NCBI GenBank assembly: GCA_018401415.1
Contig: JAGYKV010000017.1
Location: forward strand, 453,268 to 517,267
Reading direction: 5' to 3'
DNA length: 64,000 bases
DNA from: Candidatus Nanopelagicales bacterium
Lineage (GTDB): Bacteria; Actinomycetota; Actinomycetes; S36-B12
Shown: one piece after another, positions 1-8,510 of the stretch
How the letters are laid out: the number at the start of each line of letters is the position of its first letter
How positions within the stretch are numbered: position 1 is the stretch's first letter
Notes under the pieces: generated by a model
The model's input: only the letters and a program-made list of their open reading frames with translations
The model's database searches: none
What the model was told of the DNA's origin: nothing
Made by a program: the position numbers and the translations under genes

Positions 1-2
1 TA

Positions 3-158
3 CGAAAGTGGCAGGTTTTCGAGCGTAATGATTTCGGTGCGGCGGGCGAAGCGGCCAGAGATGAACTCGCAGCGATCCTTGCTGATATGGATGTCAATGT
101 GAACAGGTTCGAGGAGCGACGCGATGCCCTCCGGGCACGACTGGCTGCACGAGACTAG
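3..158 (+). CDS. C-terminal fragment of an unknown protein
   Basis: An open frame enters from the left edge and ends at TAG 156-158, giving the last 51 residues of a protein whose start lies outside the window. The fragment is rich in Ala, Arg and Glu and looks helical or coiled (it ends FEERRDALRARLAARD). I do not recognise a family. It overlaps the next small ORF by 35 bases, an arrangement typical of translationally coupled genes. That it is coding is supported only by the open frame and by biased composition. Confidence 0.45.
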   Translation, partial: RKWQVFERNDFGAAGEAARDELAAILADMDVNVNRFEERRDALRARLAARD

Positions 159-339
159 CCACGACATTACAGACTCAGGGGCGTGGCGCAATGCCGTAGT
201 TTCGGCGCTGCAGACCGACGATGCCACAAGACTCGGCGAGCTCTTCAATCTCAGAGTTGAGGAGATCGGAACCGAGAAAGCCACCCAAGCGTGGCTTGAA
301 ATAGTTTCTGGTTGGGACTCCAGCGCGGTTACCGGATGA
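124..339 (+). CDS. small hypothetical protein
   Basis: A 71-residue ORF starts at ATG 124 inside the end of the preceding frame and ends nine bases before the tRNA-Leu gene on the opposite strand. The second half (LGELFNLRVEEIGTEKATQAWLEIVSGWD) looks like a compact helical domain with an acidic, Trp-containing tail, and lacks signal peptide or membrane segments. No family was recognised and no function is proposed. The 35-base overlap with the upstream gene suggests co-transcription. Confidence 0.5.
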   Translation: MPSGHDWLHETSHDITDSGAWRNAVVSALQTDDATRLGELFNLRVEEIGTEKATQAWLEIVSGWDSSAVTG

Positions 340-347
340 AAATTTTG

Positions 348-432
348 TGTCCGAGGGGGGACTTGAACCCCCATGCCCTTTTGGGGCACTAGCACCTCAA
401 GCTAGCGCGTCTGCCTATTCCGCCACCCGGAC
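348..432 (-). tRNA. tRNA-Leu (anticodon GAG)
   Basis: On the minus strand an 85-nt cloverleaf can be folded. The acceptor GTCCGGG (432-426) pairs with CTCGGAC, followed by discriminator A at 348. The anticodon stem is CTAGC/GCTAG with loop TTGAGGT, giving anticodon GAG, which reads CUC/CUU. There is a long variable arm (GTGCCCCAAAAGGGCA), as expected of a class II tRNA, and a T arm GGGGG-TTCAAGT-CCCCC. The 3' CCA is not encoded, so it must be added post-transcriptionally. Confidence 0.95.
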
Positions 433-460
433 AGGGCTGCCGCTTTCACGGCGAATCGTA

Positions 461-489
461 ACTATACCGATCGGGATTTGGGCGGGGAA
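461..489 (-). promoter_or_regulatory. putative promoter of tRNA-Leu
   Basis: Minus strand. TATAGT at 466-461 is a good -10 hexamer lying about 30 bases before the tRNA 5' end. Seventeen bases further upstream the hexamer is TTCCCC (489-484), a poor -35. The call rests on the -10 match and its position. Confidence 0.35.
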
Positions 490-571
490 TGGGTAGTCCA
501 TATGATTCCCGCAAGCAACCGCGATCTGGCTTGACCGCGAACTAAATGCGTGCAGGTGGCATGATCTCCGT

Positions 572-1912
572 ATGGGCGAAGTCATTGACCTCACTGCGGC
601 ATCGCGCGCGGTATTGGAAGATGACGTTGTCGAGTTGACCCGAGGGCTTATTCGCATAGATTCCAGCAACTGGGGTGATTCGGCCGAGACTGTTGGCGAA
701 GCAGAGGCAGCGGATTATTGCGCAGAGAAGTTACGTGAAGTGGGGTATGACCCGGAGGTTGTTGTCACTACATCAGATTCGCGTAGGGGTGTGGCACTGC
801 GAATCCCAGGAACCGATTCAGGTGCCGATGCCATTGTGGTGCACGGACATTTAGATGTTGTGCCTGCCATGGCGGGTGATTGGACGCACCCACCGTTTGC
901 TGCCGAAATTGATGCCGGTTTCATTTGGGGTCGTGGTGCTGTGGACATGAAGAATATGGATGCCATGATCTTGGCAGTGGTTCGCCATTGGGCTCGGGAG
1001 GCGATTCGCCCGCGCCGGGACACGATCATTGTCTTTTTCCCGGATGAAGAAGCCGGAATGCAACACGGATCTCAATGGTTTGTGCGCAATAGACCAGATA
1101 TTTTTACAGGCGCCACCGAGGCGATTGGCGAAGTCGGTGGCTTTTCTCTCACCATTCGAGACGACCTCCGGTTGTACCCCATCCAAACGGCGGAGAAGGG
1201 AATTCGCTGGCTTCGATTAAGAGCGGCCGGCAAGGCTGGACATGGAAGCATGATTCAGAATGACAACGCGGTCACAGAGCTGGCACGAGTGGTCACTCGA
1301 ATTGGTGACCACAAGTGGCCGATTCGACGCACTAAGACTGTCGATCAATTCTTGGAATCACTTTCTCAAACCTACGGTGTTGAGATTGATCCAACAGACT
1401 CTGCAGATGTCATTCAAAAACTGGGCACTCTTGGTCTATTGGTGGGAGCGACTTTGCAGAACACGGCTAACCCATCCATGCTCAATGCTGGTTATAAAGT
1501 AAATGTCATTCCCTCAGAGGCATTCGCACACGTTGATGGACGCGTGCTACCAGGTTATGAGAACGAATTTGATGAAACCATCAAGCAATTAGTCGGTGAC
1601 CGTGTTGACATGGAGTGTTTGAACAGTGACATCGCCATTGAAGCGCCGTTCGACACTTTGACGGTAGATTTGATGGCAAGCGTTTTGCGACAAGAAGACC
1701 CGGGTTCAGTAGCAGTACCGTACATGATTTCGGGTGGCACAGACGCAAAAGCGTTGAGTGCCTTGGCAATCAATTGCTACGGTTTCTCGCCGTTACAGAT
1801 GCCTGCCGGATTAGATTACTGGAGTCTTTTCCACGGGGTCGATGAACGTGTCCCGGTCGAAGGTCTGAAGTTTGGTGTGCGGACCTTGGATCGTTTCATG
1901 CAGCAGGTGTGA
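572..1912 (+). CDS. M20 family zinc metallopeptidase (dipeptidase-like)
   Basis: 446 residues, the usual size of M20/ArgE/DapE-type amidohydrolases, cytoplasmic enzymes that hydrolyse dipeptides or N-acyl amino acids with two zinc ions. Visible motifs are HGHLDVVPA (residues 91-99, first His/Asp ligands), GRGAVDMK (Asp125, bridging ligand) and PDEEAG (Glu159/160, catalytic base and ligand). The central part (GKAGHGSM) is the lid domain and ISGGTDAKA near the C-terminus belongs to the substrate pocket. ATG 572 is chosen because it precedes the first conserved helix; no strong Shine-Dalgarno is seen. It stands alone between tRNA-Leu and a convergent DUF5703 gene, which is also a familiar actinobacterial arrangement. 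Substrate cannot be told from sequence. Confidence 0.9.
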   Translation: MGEVIDLTAASRAVLEDDVVELTRGLIRIDSSNWGDSAETVGEAEAADYCAEKLREVGYDPEVVVTTSDSRRGVALRIPGTDSGADAIVVHGHLDVVPAMAGDWTHPPFAAEIDAGFIWGRGAVDMKNMDAMILAVVRHWAREAIRPRRDTIIVFFPDEEAGMQHGSQWFVRNRPDIFTGATEAIGEVGGFSLTIRDDLRLYPIQTAEKGIRWLRLRAAGKAGHGSMIQNDNAVTELARVVTRIGDHKWPIRRTKTVDQFLESLSQTYGVEIDPTDSADVIQKLGTLGLLVGATLQNTANPSMLNAGYKVNVIPSEAFAHVDGRVLPGYENEFDETIKQLVGDRVDMECLNSDIAIEAPFDTLTVDLMASVLRQEDPGSVAVPYMISGGTDAKALSALAINCYGFSPLQMPAGLDYWSLFHGVDERVPVEGLKFGVRTLDRFMQQV

Positions 1913-1926
1913 GGAAGCCGCTCTAC

Positions 1927-2130
1927 TCAACATCCCTTGGGAACTCGAATTATTTTGCGTCTAATGCGCACCTTTTTCCGACCATCACGATAAATGCGTG
2001 TTTGGTCCAACTCCCAGCGACCTCGTTCGGCCTTGAAGGTAAGTAGCTCTCGAGTTTCCTCGAGACCAGTCTCTCGTGAAAAAAACAACTCCCGAAATTC
2101 CCAGACAGATTCATTCATGTTATGTGTCAC
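1927..2130 (-). CDS. DUF5703 family small protein
   Basis: A 60-70 residue basic protein whose core ERGRWELDQTRIYRDG followed by a run of Arg/Lys ending RRKIIR matches the layout I know for actinobacterial DUF5703 proteins (E-x-GHWEL-x5-RDG-x-RRV-x-LRRRIIR). Function unknown. The start is uncertain: GTG 2130 lies four bases after GGGAGGG on the minus strand, while ATG 2118 is closer to the family N-terminus; a longer frame from 2142 is less likely. It is convergent with the M20 gene (14 bases apart). In Streptomyces the two families are also neighbours, which supports the call. Confidence 0.75.
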   Translation of the reverse strand: MTHNMNESVWEFRELFFSRETGLEETRELLTFKAERGRWELDQTRIYRDGRKKVRIRRKIIRVPKGC

Positions 2131-2181
2131 ATGCCCTCCCATGGGTAAGAAAGAAATAATAAAAAACCAATGGGAAGTTGA

Positions 2182-3162
2182 TCACCGGCGCTGAGCCCAG
2201 CCTGCCTCTGGGTAACCCATGGGCGGCTCCGATACGTCGTCGAGCGCTGCTTGGATTTCTTCTGGGAGCGTGAGTTCGTTGCTTCCGAGAACAAGTACGA
2301 GCTGTTGCGCTGTTCGAGCTCCCAGAATTGGGGCAACCACCCCGGGGCGATCGCGCAGCCAGGCCAATGCAACCTCAGCTGGACTTGCACCCAGTCCCTC
2401 AGCTGCAGTGGATAGAGCATCAACTATTCGCTTGGCTCTTTCATCTCGATAGGCATTGACAAATGCACTTGTGTCAGGGTGAGCTCCGCGCGAGTCAATA
2501 GGAATGGAGTGGCGATACTTTCCGGTGAGTACTCCGCGGCCAAGTGGTGACCAGGGCAGTAATCCGATTCCAAGAGACTTGGCAGATGGAACAATCTCCC
2601 GTTCTACTCCACGCTCGAGGAGGGAATACTCCATTTGAGTTGTGATAATCGGGTTACTCCCGTTAATGCTCTGAATTGTGCAAGCTTGGGAGGTTTGCCA
2701 ACCGGAGTAATTTGAAATTCCAATGTATCGGACTTTGCCAGATGCCACAGCAGAGTCCATCGCGTGAAGGGTTTCCTCGATTGGAGTTAGTGGATCCCAT
2801 GCATGCAATTGCCAAAGGTCAATTGTTTCAACATCGAGCCTTTTTAGACTGCGGTCCAATGCGTCGAGTAAGTGGCGGCGGCTGGCGTTAAAGCGTCTCT
2901 CAGTACTAGGCACGGAAACAGCTTTGGTTGCCAGGACAATGTTGTCCCGGCAATCGAATTCCTGGATGAGGGTACCCAACATTTCTTCGCTCACACCATC
3001 GGCGTAGACATCAGCCGTGTCGACCAGGTTGCCACCGGCATCGAGGAACGCAGCCAACTGATCACGGGCATCGTATTCATCGGTGGTTCGACCCCAGGTC
3101 ATGGTCCCGAGTCCCAAATTCGCCACTCGAATTCCAGAATTGCCCAGAGGCCGCATGTGCAT
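2182..3162 (-). CDS. aldo/keto reductase
   Basis: 326 residues, a complete AKR-fold NADPH-dependent oxidoreductase. The catalytic tetrad is visible: Asp and Tyr in LVDTADVYADG, Lys in VLATKAVS and His in LWQLHAWDP. The C-terminal ILGARTAQQL segment is the cofactor phosphate-binding loop. The N-terminus MHMRPLGNSGIRVANLGLG offers two in-frame ATGs (3162 or 3156). The substrate is not predictable; the pattern fits the broad AKR group related to YajO/Tas and Kvbeta-like enzymes. It is divergent from the LLM-class oxidoreductase with a 60-base shared promoter region, suggesting but not proving common regulation. Confidence 0.9.
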   Translation of the reverse strand: MHMRPLGNSGIRVANLGLGTMTWGRTTDEYDARDQLAAFLDAGGNLVDTADVYADGVSEEMLGTLIQEFDCRDNIVLATKAVSVPSTERRFNASRRHLLDALDRSLKRLDVETIDLWQLHAWDPLTPIEETLHAMDSAVASGKVRYIGISNYSGWQTSQACTIQSINGSNPIITTQMEYSLLERGVEREIVPSAKSLGIGLLPWSPLGRGVLTGKYRHSIPIDSRGAHPDTSAFVNAYRDERAKRIVDALSTAAEGLGASPAEVALAWLRDRPGVVAPILGARTAQQLVLVLGSNELTLPEEIQAALDDVSEPPMGYPEAGWAQRR

Positions 3163-3222
3163 GGCATTACCGTAGTGCCCCGCTGCGGGGATTTACGTGC
3201 TGCGACACCGTAGGCTGCGCCT

Positions 3223-4272
3223 ATGAAACTAGCGGTGAATTTGGGATATTGGGGCGCAGGCAATGACGCCGACAATCTGGAAGTGGCTCGCGAGGCAGAT
3301 CGAATCGGATACTCCTGCGTGTGGGCGGCCGAAGCGTATGGCTCCGATGCGGCCACTGTTCTGACGTGGATCGCGGCTCAAACAAGTCAGATTGATGTGG
3401 GAAGTGCAATATTCCAAATCCCAGGTCGAACTCCCGCGAATACAGCCATGACAGCGGCAACCCTTGACACTTTGTCCGGCGGACGTTTTCGTTTAGGTCT
3501 TGGTGTCTCGGGTCCACAGGTTTCCGAGGGCTGGCACGGCGTCCGTTTCACCAAACCCCTCACCCGCACGAGAGAGTATGTCGACATTGTGCGCCTGGCA
3601 TTGTCCCGACAGAGAGTGAGCTACAACGGCGAATTTTTCACCCTCCCATTGCCCGATGGTCCTGGCAAAGCACTGACATTGACCGTCCATCCGGTTCGAG
3701 AGACTATCCCGATCTACCTAGCATCAATTGGCCCCAAGAATCTGGAATTGACGGGTGAAATCGCTGACGGTTGGCTTGCCATCTTCTTCGCGCCAGAAAA
3801 TGCGCCAGAATTGATGAAACCACTTTTGGAAGGGCGGGCAAAAGCCGGCAAAACCATGGATGGATTCGATGTAGTGCCGACGGTGCCGGTCGTGCCGGGT
3901 GCAAATGTTGAAGAGTGCGCCAATTACGTGCGACCCTATGCAGCTCTGTACGTCGGAGGTATGGGCTCACGCGATAAGAACTTTTATAACCAACTGGCCG
4001 TTCGCATGGGCTATGAAGAAGCGGCAATTGAGATCCAAGAAAAATATATGGCCAAGGATTACGCTGGTGCCGCCGCGGCCGTACCTCTTGAATTTATAGA
4101 TGCAACTTCACTGATAGGCCCGCCCGAACGAATCACGAAAAGACTTCCAGCCTACGCGGAAGCAGGTGTTACAACACTAAGTGTCGCTTCGTTTGCAGGG
4201 ACGTTAGATGAACGGGTAGCCACACTGCATGTCATGAAGAAGGCTCTTTCAGACTCTGGAGTTGGCGACTAG
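3223..4272 (+). CDS. LLM-class F420-dependent oxidoreductase
   Basis: 349 residues with a luciferase-like TIM barrel. The N-terminus MKLAVNLGYWGAGNDADNL and the segment LGLGVSGPQVSEGWHG are typical of actinobacterial F420-dependent, N5,N10-methylene-H4MPT reductase-like enzymes that transfer hydride between F420H2 and an unknown substrate. IYLASIGPKNLELTGEIADGW is the conserved flavin/deazaflavin phosphate region. ATG 3223 is the natural start. The stop overlaps the beginning of the uppP frame, so the two are probably co-transcribed. F420 use is inferred from subfamily resemblance; FMN cannot be excluded. Confidence 0.85.
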   Translation: MKLAVNLGYWGAGNDADNLEVAREADRIGYSCVWAAEAYGSDAATVLTWIAAQTSQIDVGSAIFQIPGRTPANTAMTAATLDTLSGGRFRLGLGVSGPQVSEGWHGVRFTKPLTRTREYVDIVRLALSRQRVSYNGEFFTLPLPDGPGKALTLTVHPVRETIPIYLASIGPKNLELTGEIADGWLAIFFAPENAPELMKPLLEGRAKAGKTMDGFDVVPTVPVVPGANVEECANYVRPYAALYVGGMGSRDKNFYNQLAVRMGYEEAAIEIQEKYMAKDYAGAAAAVPLEFIDATSLIGPPERITKRLPAYAEAGVTTLSVASFAGTLDERVATLHVMKKALSDSGVGD

Positions 4273-4276
4273 CCCC

Positions 4277-5095
4277 GTGTCCTGGTTCGAATCCATCTTT
4301 CTGGGAGTTGTACAGGGTCTCACTGAGTTTCTTCCGATATCCTCTTCCGCGCATTTGTTGATTCTGAGTCAACTTTTTGGTTGGGAGGATCCAGGTGCCG
4401 CATTTACCGCTGTTACCCAAATTGGCACAGAAGCCGCGGTTGTCGTCTATTTTCGCAAGGACATTTGGCGAATAATGTCAGTGTGGTCACGCTCTCTGGT
4501 CACACCCGATCTGCGATCGAATCTTGATGCTCGAATGGGCTGGTACGTGATTATCGGTTCGATACCCATTGCCGTCATTGGATTCACCTTTGCGCATCAG
4601 ATTGAGACGTCTGCGCGGAATTTGTGGCTCGTTGGTGTCATGCTTATCGTGTTTGGAATATTCCTTGGTCTAGCAGATCGCTTTGGACGGAAAGTCAAGA
4701 CATTTGATCAATTGAATGTGCGCGATGGCCTGTTGTTTGGGTTTGGACAAGCGCTTGCATTAATTCCCGGAGTTTCAAGATCTGGTGCAACAATCACTAC
4801 TGGACTGGTTCTTGGATACGATCGAATTACCGCAACGCGCTATGCATTTTTGCTTGCTATCCCAGCCGTACTCGGTTCGGGCATTTATGAAGCACGGAAA
4901 ATCGGTGACGATAGCTACGTTTCCTGGGGTCCCACGATTCTGGCAACGGTAATCGCGTTTTTTGTTGGATTGGGGGTGATCGCATGGTTGCTCAGGTGGC
5001 TGACAACTCGTACATATGTACCTTTTGTGATTTACAGGGTCGTAGTTGGATCCTTGGTCCTCGTGCTTCTCAGCATGGGTGTCCTTGTGAGTTAG
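4277..5095 (+). CDS. uppP: undecaprenyl-diphosphatase UppP (BacA)
   Basis: About 272 residues, polytopic membrane protein that dephosphorylates undecaprenyl pyrophosphate to recycle the lipid carrier of peptidoglycan precursors; its loss usually gives bacitracin sensitivity. The two family signatures are present: GLTEFLPISSSAHL near the N-terminus (catalytic Glu/Ser) and PGVSRSGATIT in the second half (catalytic Arg). Around eight hydrophobic segments can be counted. GTG 4277 is preferred; TTG 4262, which overlaps the LLM gene stop, is an alternative adding five residues. Confidence 0.93.
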   Translation: MSWFESIFLGVVQGLTEFLPISSSAHLLILSQLFGWEDPGAAFTAVTQIGTEAAVVVYFRKDIWRIMSVWSRSLVTPDLRSNLDARMGWYVIIGSIPIAVIGFTFAHQIETSARNLWLVGVMLIVFGIFLGLADRFGRKVKTFDQLNVRDGLLFGFGQALALIPGVSRSGATITTGLVLGYDRITATRYAFLLAIPAVLGSGIYEARKIGDDSYVSWGPTILATVIAFFVGLGVIAWLLRWLTTRTYVPFVIYRVVVGSLVLVLLSMGVLVS

Positions 5096-5240
5096 CGCCA
5101 GCCGCGATTGTGTCAAAATTGCCCACAGGGGAGTAGTCGCCCATTCGACGAATTATGGCCCCATTGTCCCTAGATTCCGCCACCTGCGAACAGAGGGGGA
5201 TTTTCGAGCCCGCAATTCCATTGACGGCTACCGTTTTCCC

Positions 5241-5930
5241 ATGGCAACAGTTCTCCTCATTCGTCACGGCCAGACGTCTGCGAATGTAAGTGGGATTCTT
5301 GCTGGAACATCTCCGGGAGTTCCACTTGATGACACCGGTGTCCAGCAAATTACGGAGTTGGCAAAAGCCCTTAAGGGCATGGCTCCACAAGCCTTAATCA
5401 CATCTCCCATGGAACGCACCGTTCGCACCGCAGACATCCTCGCTCAAGGGCTATCGACGGCAGATTTGCCACTTCAGATACAGCATGAGCCTGGGTTAAT
5501 TGAATGTGATTATGGATCCTGGACCGGCCAGCCGTTGGCGGAGCTTTCACAACATGACATGTGGCGTGCCGTTCAGGATCATCCAAGCTCAGTGGTGTTT
5601 CCAGGGGACTCCGGCGAAGCCATGTCACACATGCAGAGTCGGGCCGTAGCATCTATTCGCCGCTGGAACGACGTACTCGGACCTGAGTCGCTGTATATCG
5701 CTGTGAGTCATGGTGATGTGATTAAATCGATCATTGCCGATGCACTCGGCATGCATCTGGATCATTTCCAAAGAATTGTGATAGACCCCGGATCAGTGTC
5801 AGTCGTGCGATACGCAAGTTTGAGGCCATTTGTTGTGGCGACAAACGCGAGTGGGGAGAGGGTGTCGCGCTTTATCACGGCGGCAGCCGAACACGGATCT
5901 GATGCGCCCGTCGGTGGGGGTTCCTCATGA
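5241..5930 (+). CDS. histidine phosphatase (phosphoglycerate mutase-like)
   Basis: 229 residues. LLIRHGQTSANVSG carries the RHG motif whose His is phosphorylated, and AVSHGDVIKSI carries the second catalytic His. This is the MSMEG_4193/SCO1666-like branch of small actinobacterial phosphatases rather than glycolytic GpmA, judging from length and neighbours. The stop overlaps the start of the DUF3090 gene by four bases (ATGA), implying coupled translation. It is followed by DUF3090, the SCO1664-like kinase fold and mshC, an order conserved in actinobacteria. The physiological substrate is unknown. The 145 bases upstream contain no clear gene and probably hold its promoter. Confidence 0.88.
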   Translation: MATVLLIRHGQTSANVSGILAGTSPGVPLDDTGVQQITELAKALKGMAPQALITSPMERTVRTADILAQGLSTADLPLQIQHEPGLIECDYGSWTGQPLAELSQHDMWRAVQDHPSSVVFPGDSGEAMSHMQSRAVASIRRWNDVLGPESLYIAVSHGDVIKSIIADALGMHLDHFQRIVIDPGSVSVVRYASLRPFVVATNASGERVSRFITAAAEHGSDAPVGGGSS

Positions 5931-6493
5931 CAAGAAGAGTCTTGGAGTACCGCCTACCAGAGAGATTTGTTGTTGGAACGGTTGGCATGCCGGGTGAGCG
6001 CACCTTCTATTTGCAGGCAAAATCTGCGGGCCAGCTCACATCGGTGGCATTTGAAAAGCAGCAAGCCATTGTCCTGGCGGAACGCATCGATCAGTTACTC
6101 GACGAAGTCAGGGCGTCCCGTGATCCACAAAATTTAGTGCCCGAAGCGGCACCTGTTGAATTAACTGATTCTGATCCATTGGACATGCCACTCATGGAAG
6201 AGTTTCGAGTGGGTGCCATGGCATTGGGCTGGGATGAATCAGCTCTTGCCGTAGTCATTGAAGCTCACGCAATAAGCGAGGAAGATTCAGCGGTGCCCGA
6301 GTTGGGCGAAGATGGTGAGGAAGGACCAGACACACTTCGGGTGTGGCTCAGTGCACCATATGCGCGATCTTTTGCCGATCGAATCCGCAATGTTGCGCAG
6401 GCCGGCCGACCGCCATGCCCGTTTTGCCAACAGCCGCTAGATGCCGATGGTCACATCTGTCCACGGGCCAATGGCTACCTGCGACGAGGATAG
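5927..6493 (+). CDS. DUF3090 family protein with C-terminal zinc ribbon
   Basis: 188 residues, an actinobacteria-specific family of unknown function. The N-terminal two thirds form the DUF3090 domain (FVVGTVGMPGERTFYLQA, then EFRVGAMALGWDES). The last 30 residues hold a small metal-binding motif: Cys164 and Cys167 (CPFC), then His176 and Cys178 in GHICPRANGY. The gene overlaps the histidine phosphatase by four bases and lies eight bases before the SCO1664-family gene, so the three proteins are very likely made together. A treble-clef or ribbon tail on a protein encoded between a phosphatase and a kinase-like protein suggests an adaptor or sensor role; this is inference only. Confidence 0.9.
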   Translation: MTRRVLEYRLPERFVVGTVGMPGERTFYLQAKSAGQLTSVAFEKQQAIVLAERIDQLLDEVRASRDPQNLVPEAAPVELTDSDPLDMPLMEEFRVGAMALGWDESALAVVIEAHAISEEDSAVPELGEDGEEGPDTLRVWLSAPYARSFADRIRNVAQAGRPPCPFCQQPLDADGHICPRANGYLRRG

Positions 6494-6501
6494 TTTTCAC
6501 C

Positions 6502-7260
6502 GTGAATGCCCATTACTCCATTGAGGTACGGGGACAATTATCCGAAGCAAGCAATGCAACATTTTTTTGTGTGGATGCCGCGAGTGGCAAGGAGTACGTG
6601 TATAAGCCGGTCCGAGGCGAGCGTCCATTGTGGGACTTTCCAGATCAATCGCTATCAGGTCGAGAGATTGCGGCTAGCGAGATGGACAAACTCCTCGAGT
6701 GGGACCTCATCCCCTCCACGGAATGGCTTTCCAATGGTCCGTTTGGCGAGGGCATGATCCAGGAATGGATTCCAGAGATAGACGCAGATCGCCCGGTAAA
6801 TCTCTTCTCACCCGGATCCGTCCCTTCCGGTTGGATCAATGTCCTCCAGGGTCACACTCAAGGCGGTGACTCAATAGTCCTCGCACATGCCAATAACGAG
6901 TCCTTGCAAAAGTTGGCGCTGTTTGACGCGATCGTCAATAATGCCGATCGAAAAGCGGGTCATATTCTTGCGGTCAACACCGATCGATTTTTCGGAATCG
7001 ATCACGGAGTCTGCTTTCATGACGAGAATAAGTTGCGCACGGTGATCTGGGGATGGGCCGGCTCACCCATTCCTCCGGAGCTACTTCACACCTTGAAAGT
7101 GTGCGCAGAGCGACTCGGAGACCCATATCAGCCAATCGATAGATGGCTGAGTCCTGCTGAGAGAACAGCATTACGCGCACGGCTCGAGAACCTCATTTCA
7201 ACGGAGATATACCCTTCGCCTTCACCTGAATGGCCTGCAATCCCTTGGCCAGTTTTCTAA
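6502..7260 (+). CDS. SCO1664 family protein, PI3/4-kinase-like fold
   Basis: 252 residues from GTG 6502. The protein resembles the actinobacterial SCO1664 family, assigned to the phosphatidylinositol 3-/4-kinase-like superfamily. Kinase-like landmarks are visible: Lys35 in YVYKPVRGERPLWDFP (nucleotide-binding lysine), NNADRKAGH (146-154, catalytic loop with Asp149) and GIDHGVCFH (165-173, DFG-like metal-binding Asp167). No membrane segment or signal is present. Whether it phosphorylates a protein, lipid or small molecule is unknown. It lies between DUF3090 and mshC. An ORF opening further upstream in this frame (6343) is only the DUF3090 gene read out of frame, so the GTG is preferred. Confidence 0.87.
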   Translation: MNAHYSIEVRGQLSEASNATFFCVDAASGKEYVYKPVRGERPLWDFPDQSLSGREIAASEMDKLLEWDLIPSTEWLSNGPFGEGMIQEWIPEIDADRPVNLFSPGSVPSGWINVLQGHTQGGDSIVLAHANNESLQKLALFDAIVNNADRKAGHILAVNTDRFFGIDHGVCFHDENKLRTVIWGWAGSPIPPELLHTLKVCAERLGDPYQPIDRWLSPAERTALRARLENLISTEIYPSPSPEWPAIPWPVF

Positions 7261-7283
7261 TCCTCTGCAGATAGGCTCATGCA

Positions 7284-8510
7284 GTGAAGAGTTGGGAAGC
7301 ACCTGATACACCCCAGTTGCCCGGCCATGGGTTAGAACTTCGACTTTTTGATTCAGCAACTCAAAGCATTAGACCAACAGCGGTTGGTCAAACAGCTTCC
7401 ATCTACGTGTGTGGAATAACTCCCTATGACGCCACCCATATTGGTCACGCAAACACATATGTTGCCTTTGATCTATTGAACAGACAGTGGCGAGATAGCG
7501 GGCATTCAGTGAATTTCGTTGAGAACGTGACCGATATCGATGATCCCCTACTAGAGCGTGCGGTCGCAACCGGACAAGACTGGCGTGTTATTGCTGAACG
7601 GGAGACTGCCTTGTTTCGTGAAGATATGCATGCATTGCGTGTTCTTCCGCCTTCGCACTATATCGGGGCAGTTGAGTCAATTCCAGATGTTGTTACGCTT
7701 GTCGAGCAACTACAAAGTCAAGGCGATGTCTATTCCGTAGGCGGTGATTTGTACTTTCGAATCTCCCGCAGTCAGGGATTCGGATCCGTATCTCATTTGA
7801 ATCACGACGAAATGATTGCGTTGTTTGGGGAAAGGGGCGGAGACCCAGATCGGAAAGGAAAAGAAAACCCACTGGATCCCCTTCTGTGGCAATTAGAGAA
7901 GCCCAATGAACCTGCGTGGGACACACCGCTCGGGCACGGGCGACCGGGTTGGCACATCGAGTGCTCGGCAATAGCTTTGAAATACCTCGGATCAACCATC
8001 GATGTACAGGGCGGTGGATCTGACCTTGTCTTCCCGCACCATGAAATGAGCGCTGCGCAAGCCGAACAATTCACTGGCCAGATTCCATTTGCACGATTTT
8101 ATGTCCATTCCGGGATGGTCTCGTGGCAGGGGCACAAGATGTCTAAGTCACGTGGAAATCTGGTATTTGTTTCTGTCCTTCGACAAGAAGGGGTAGATCC
8201 CATGGCAATCCGACTGGCCCTTCTTGCACACCATTATCGAAGTGATTGGTCATGGACACCGCATGGACTGCAGGGAGCAAGCGATCGGCTTGGTCTGTGG
8301 CGCCAGGCTGTCGCGCAACCGCTGACCATGCCTAGTGACAACCTGCTTATTCGGGTGCGTCAAGTCCTCAGCGATGATCTGAAAACGCCGAGCGCGCTTG
8401 ATGCCATAGATTTTTGGGCCCGGGAAACGGTTTCAGGGCGGGGAAGTGAACCAAACGGAGGAACATTGGTGCGGGATCTTTGTGACGCGTTGCTGGGCAT
8501 TAAACTCTAG
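7284..8510 (+). CDS. mshC: L-cysteine:1D-myo-inositol 2-amino-2-deoxy-alpha-D-glucopyranoside ligase MshC
   Basis: 408 residues. MshC performs the ATP-dependent joining of cysteine to GlcN-Ins in mycothiol synthesis, the actinobacterial low-molecular-weight thiol pathway. It is a cysteinyl-tRNA synthetase paralogue: YVCGITPYDATHIGHAN holds the HIGH-type motif and zinc-binding Cys, and KMSKSRGN is the KMSKS loop. It lacks the C-terminal anticodon-binding domain of true CysRS, and the length fits MshC. The second zinc Cys is seen in WHIECSAIALKYLG. GTG 7284 is the start. The TAG stop is shared with the convergent gnd stop through the palindrome CTAG. Its presence implies the rest of the mycothiol pathway elsewhere in the genome. 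Confidence 0.95.
   Translation: MKSWEAPDTPQLPGHGLELRLFDSATQSIRPTAVGQTASIYVCGITPYDATHIGHANTYVAFDLLNRQWRDSGHSVNFVENVTDIDDPLLERAVATGQDWRVIAERETALFREDMHALRVLPPSHYIGAVESIPDVVTLVEQLQSQGDVYSVGGDLYFRISRSQGFGSVSHLNHDEMIALFGERGGDPDRKGKENPLDPLLWQLEKPNEPAWDTPLGHGRPGWHIECSAIALKYLGSTIDVQGGGSDLVFPHHEMSAAQAEQFTGQIPFARFYVHSGMVSWQGHKMSKSRGNLVFVSVLRQEGVDPMAIRLALLAHHYRSDWSWTPHGLQGASDRLGLWRQAVAQPLTMPSDNLLIRVRQVLSDDLKTPSALDAIDFWARETVSGRGSEPNGGTLVRDLCDALLGIKL

Noticed and set aside
7284..8510. Cysteinyl-tRNA synthetase
   Set aside because: The motifs match, but at 408 residues with no anticodon-binding domain, and in the DUF3090/SCO1664 neighbourhood, it is MshC.
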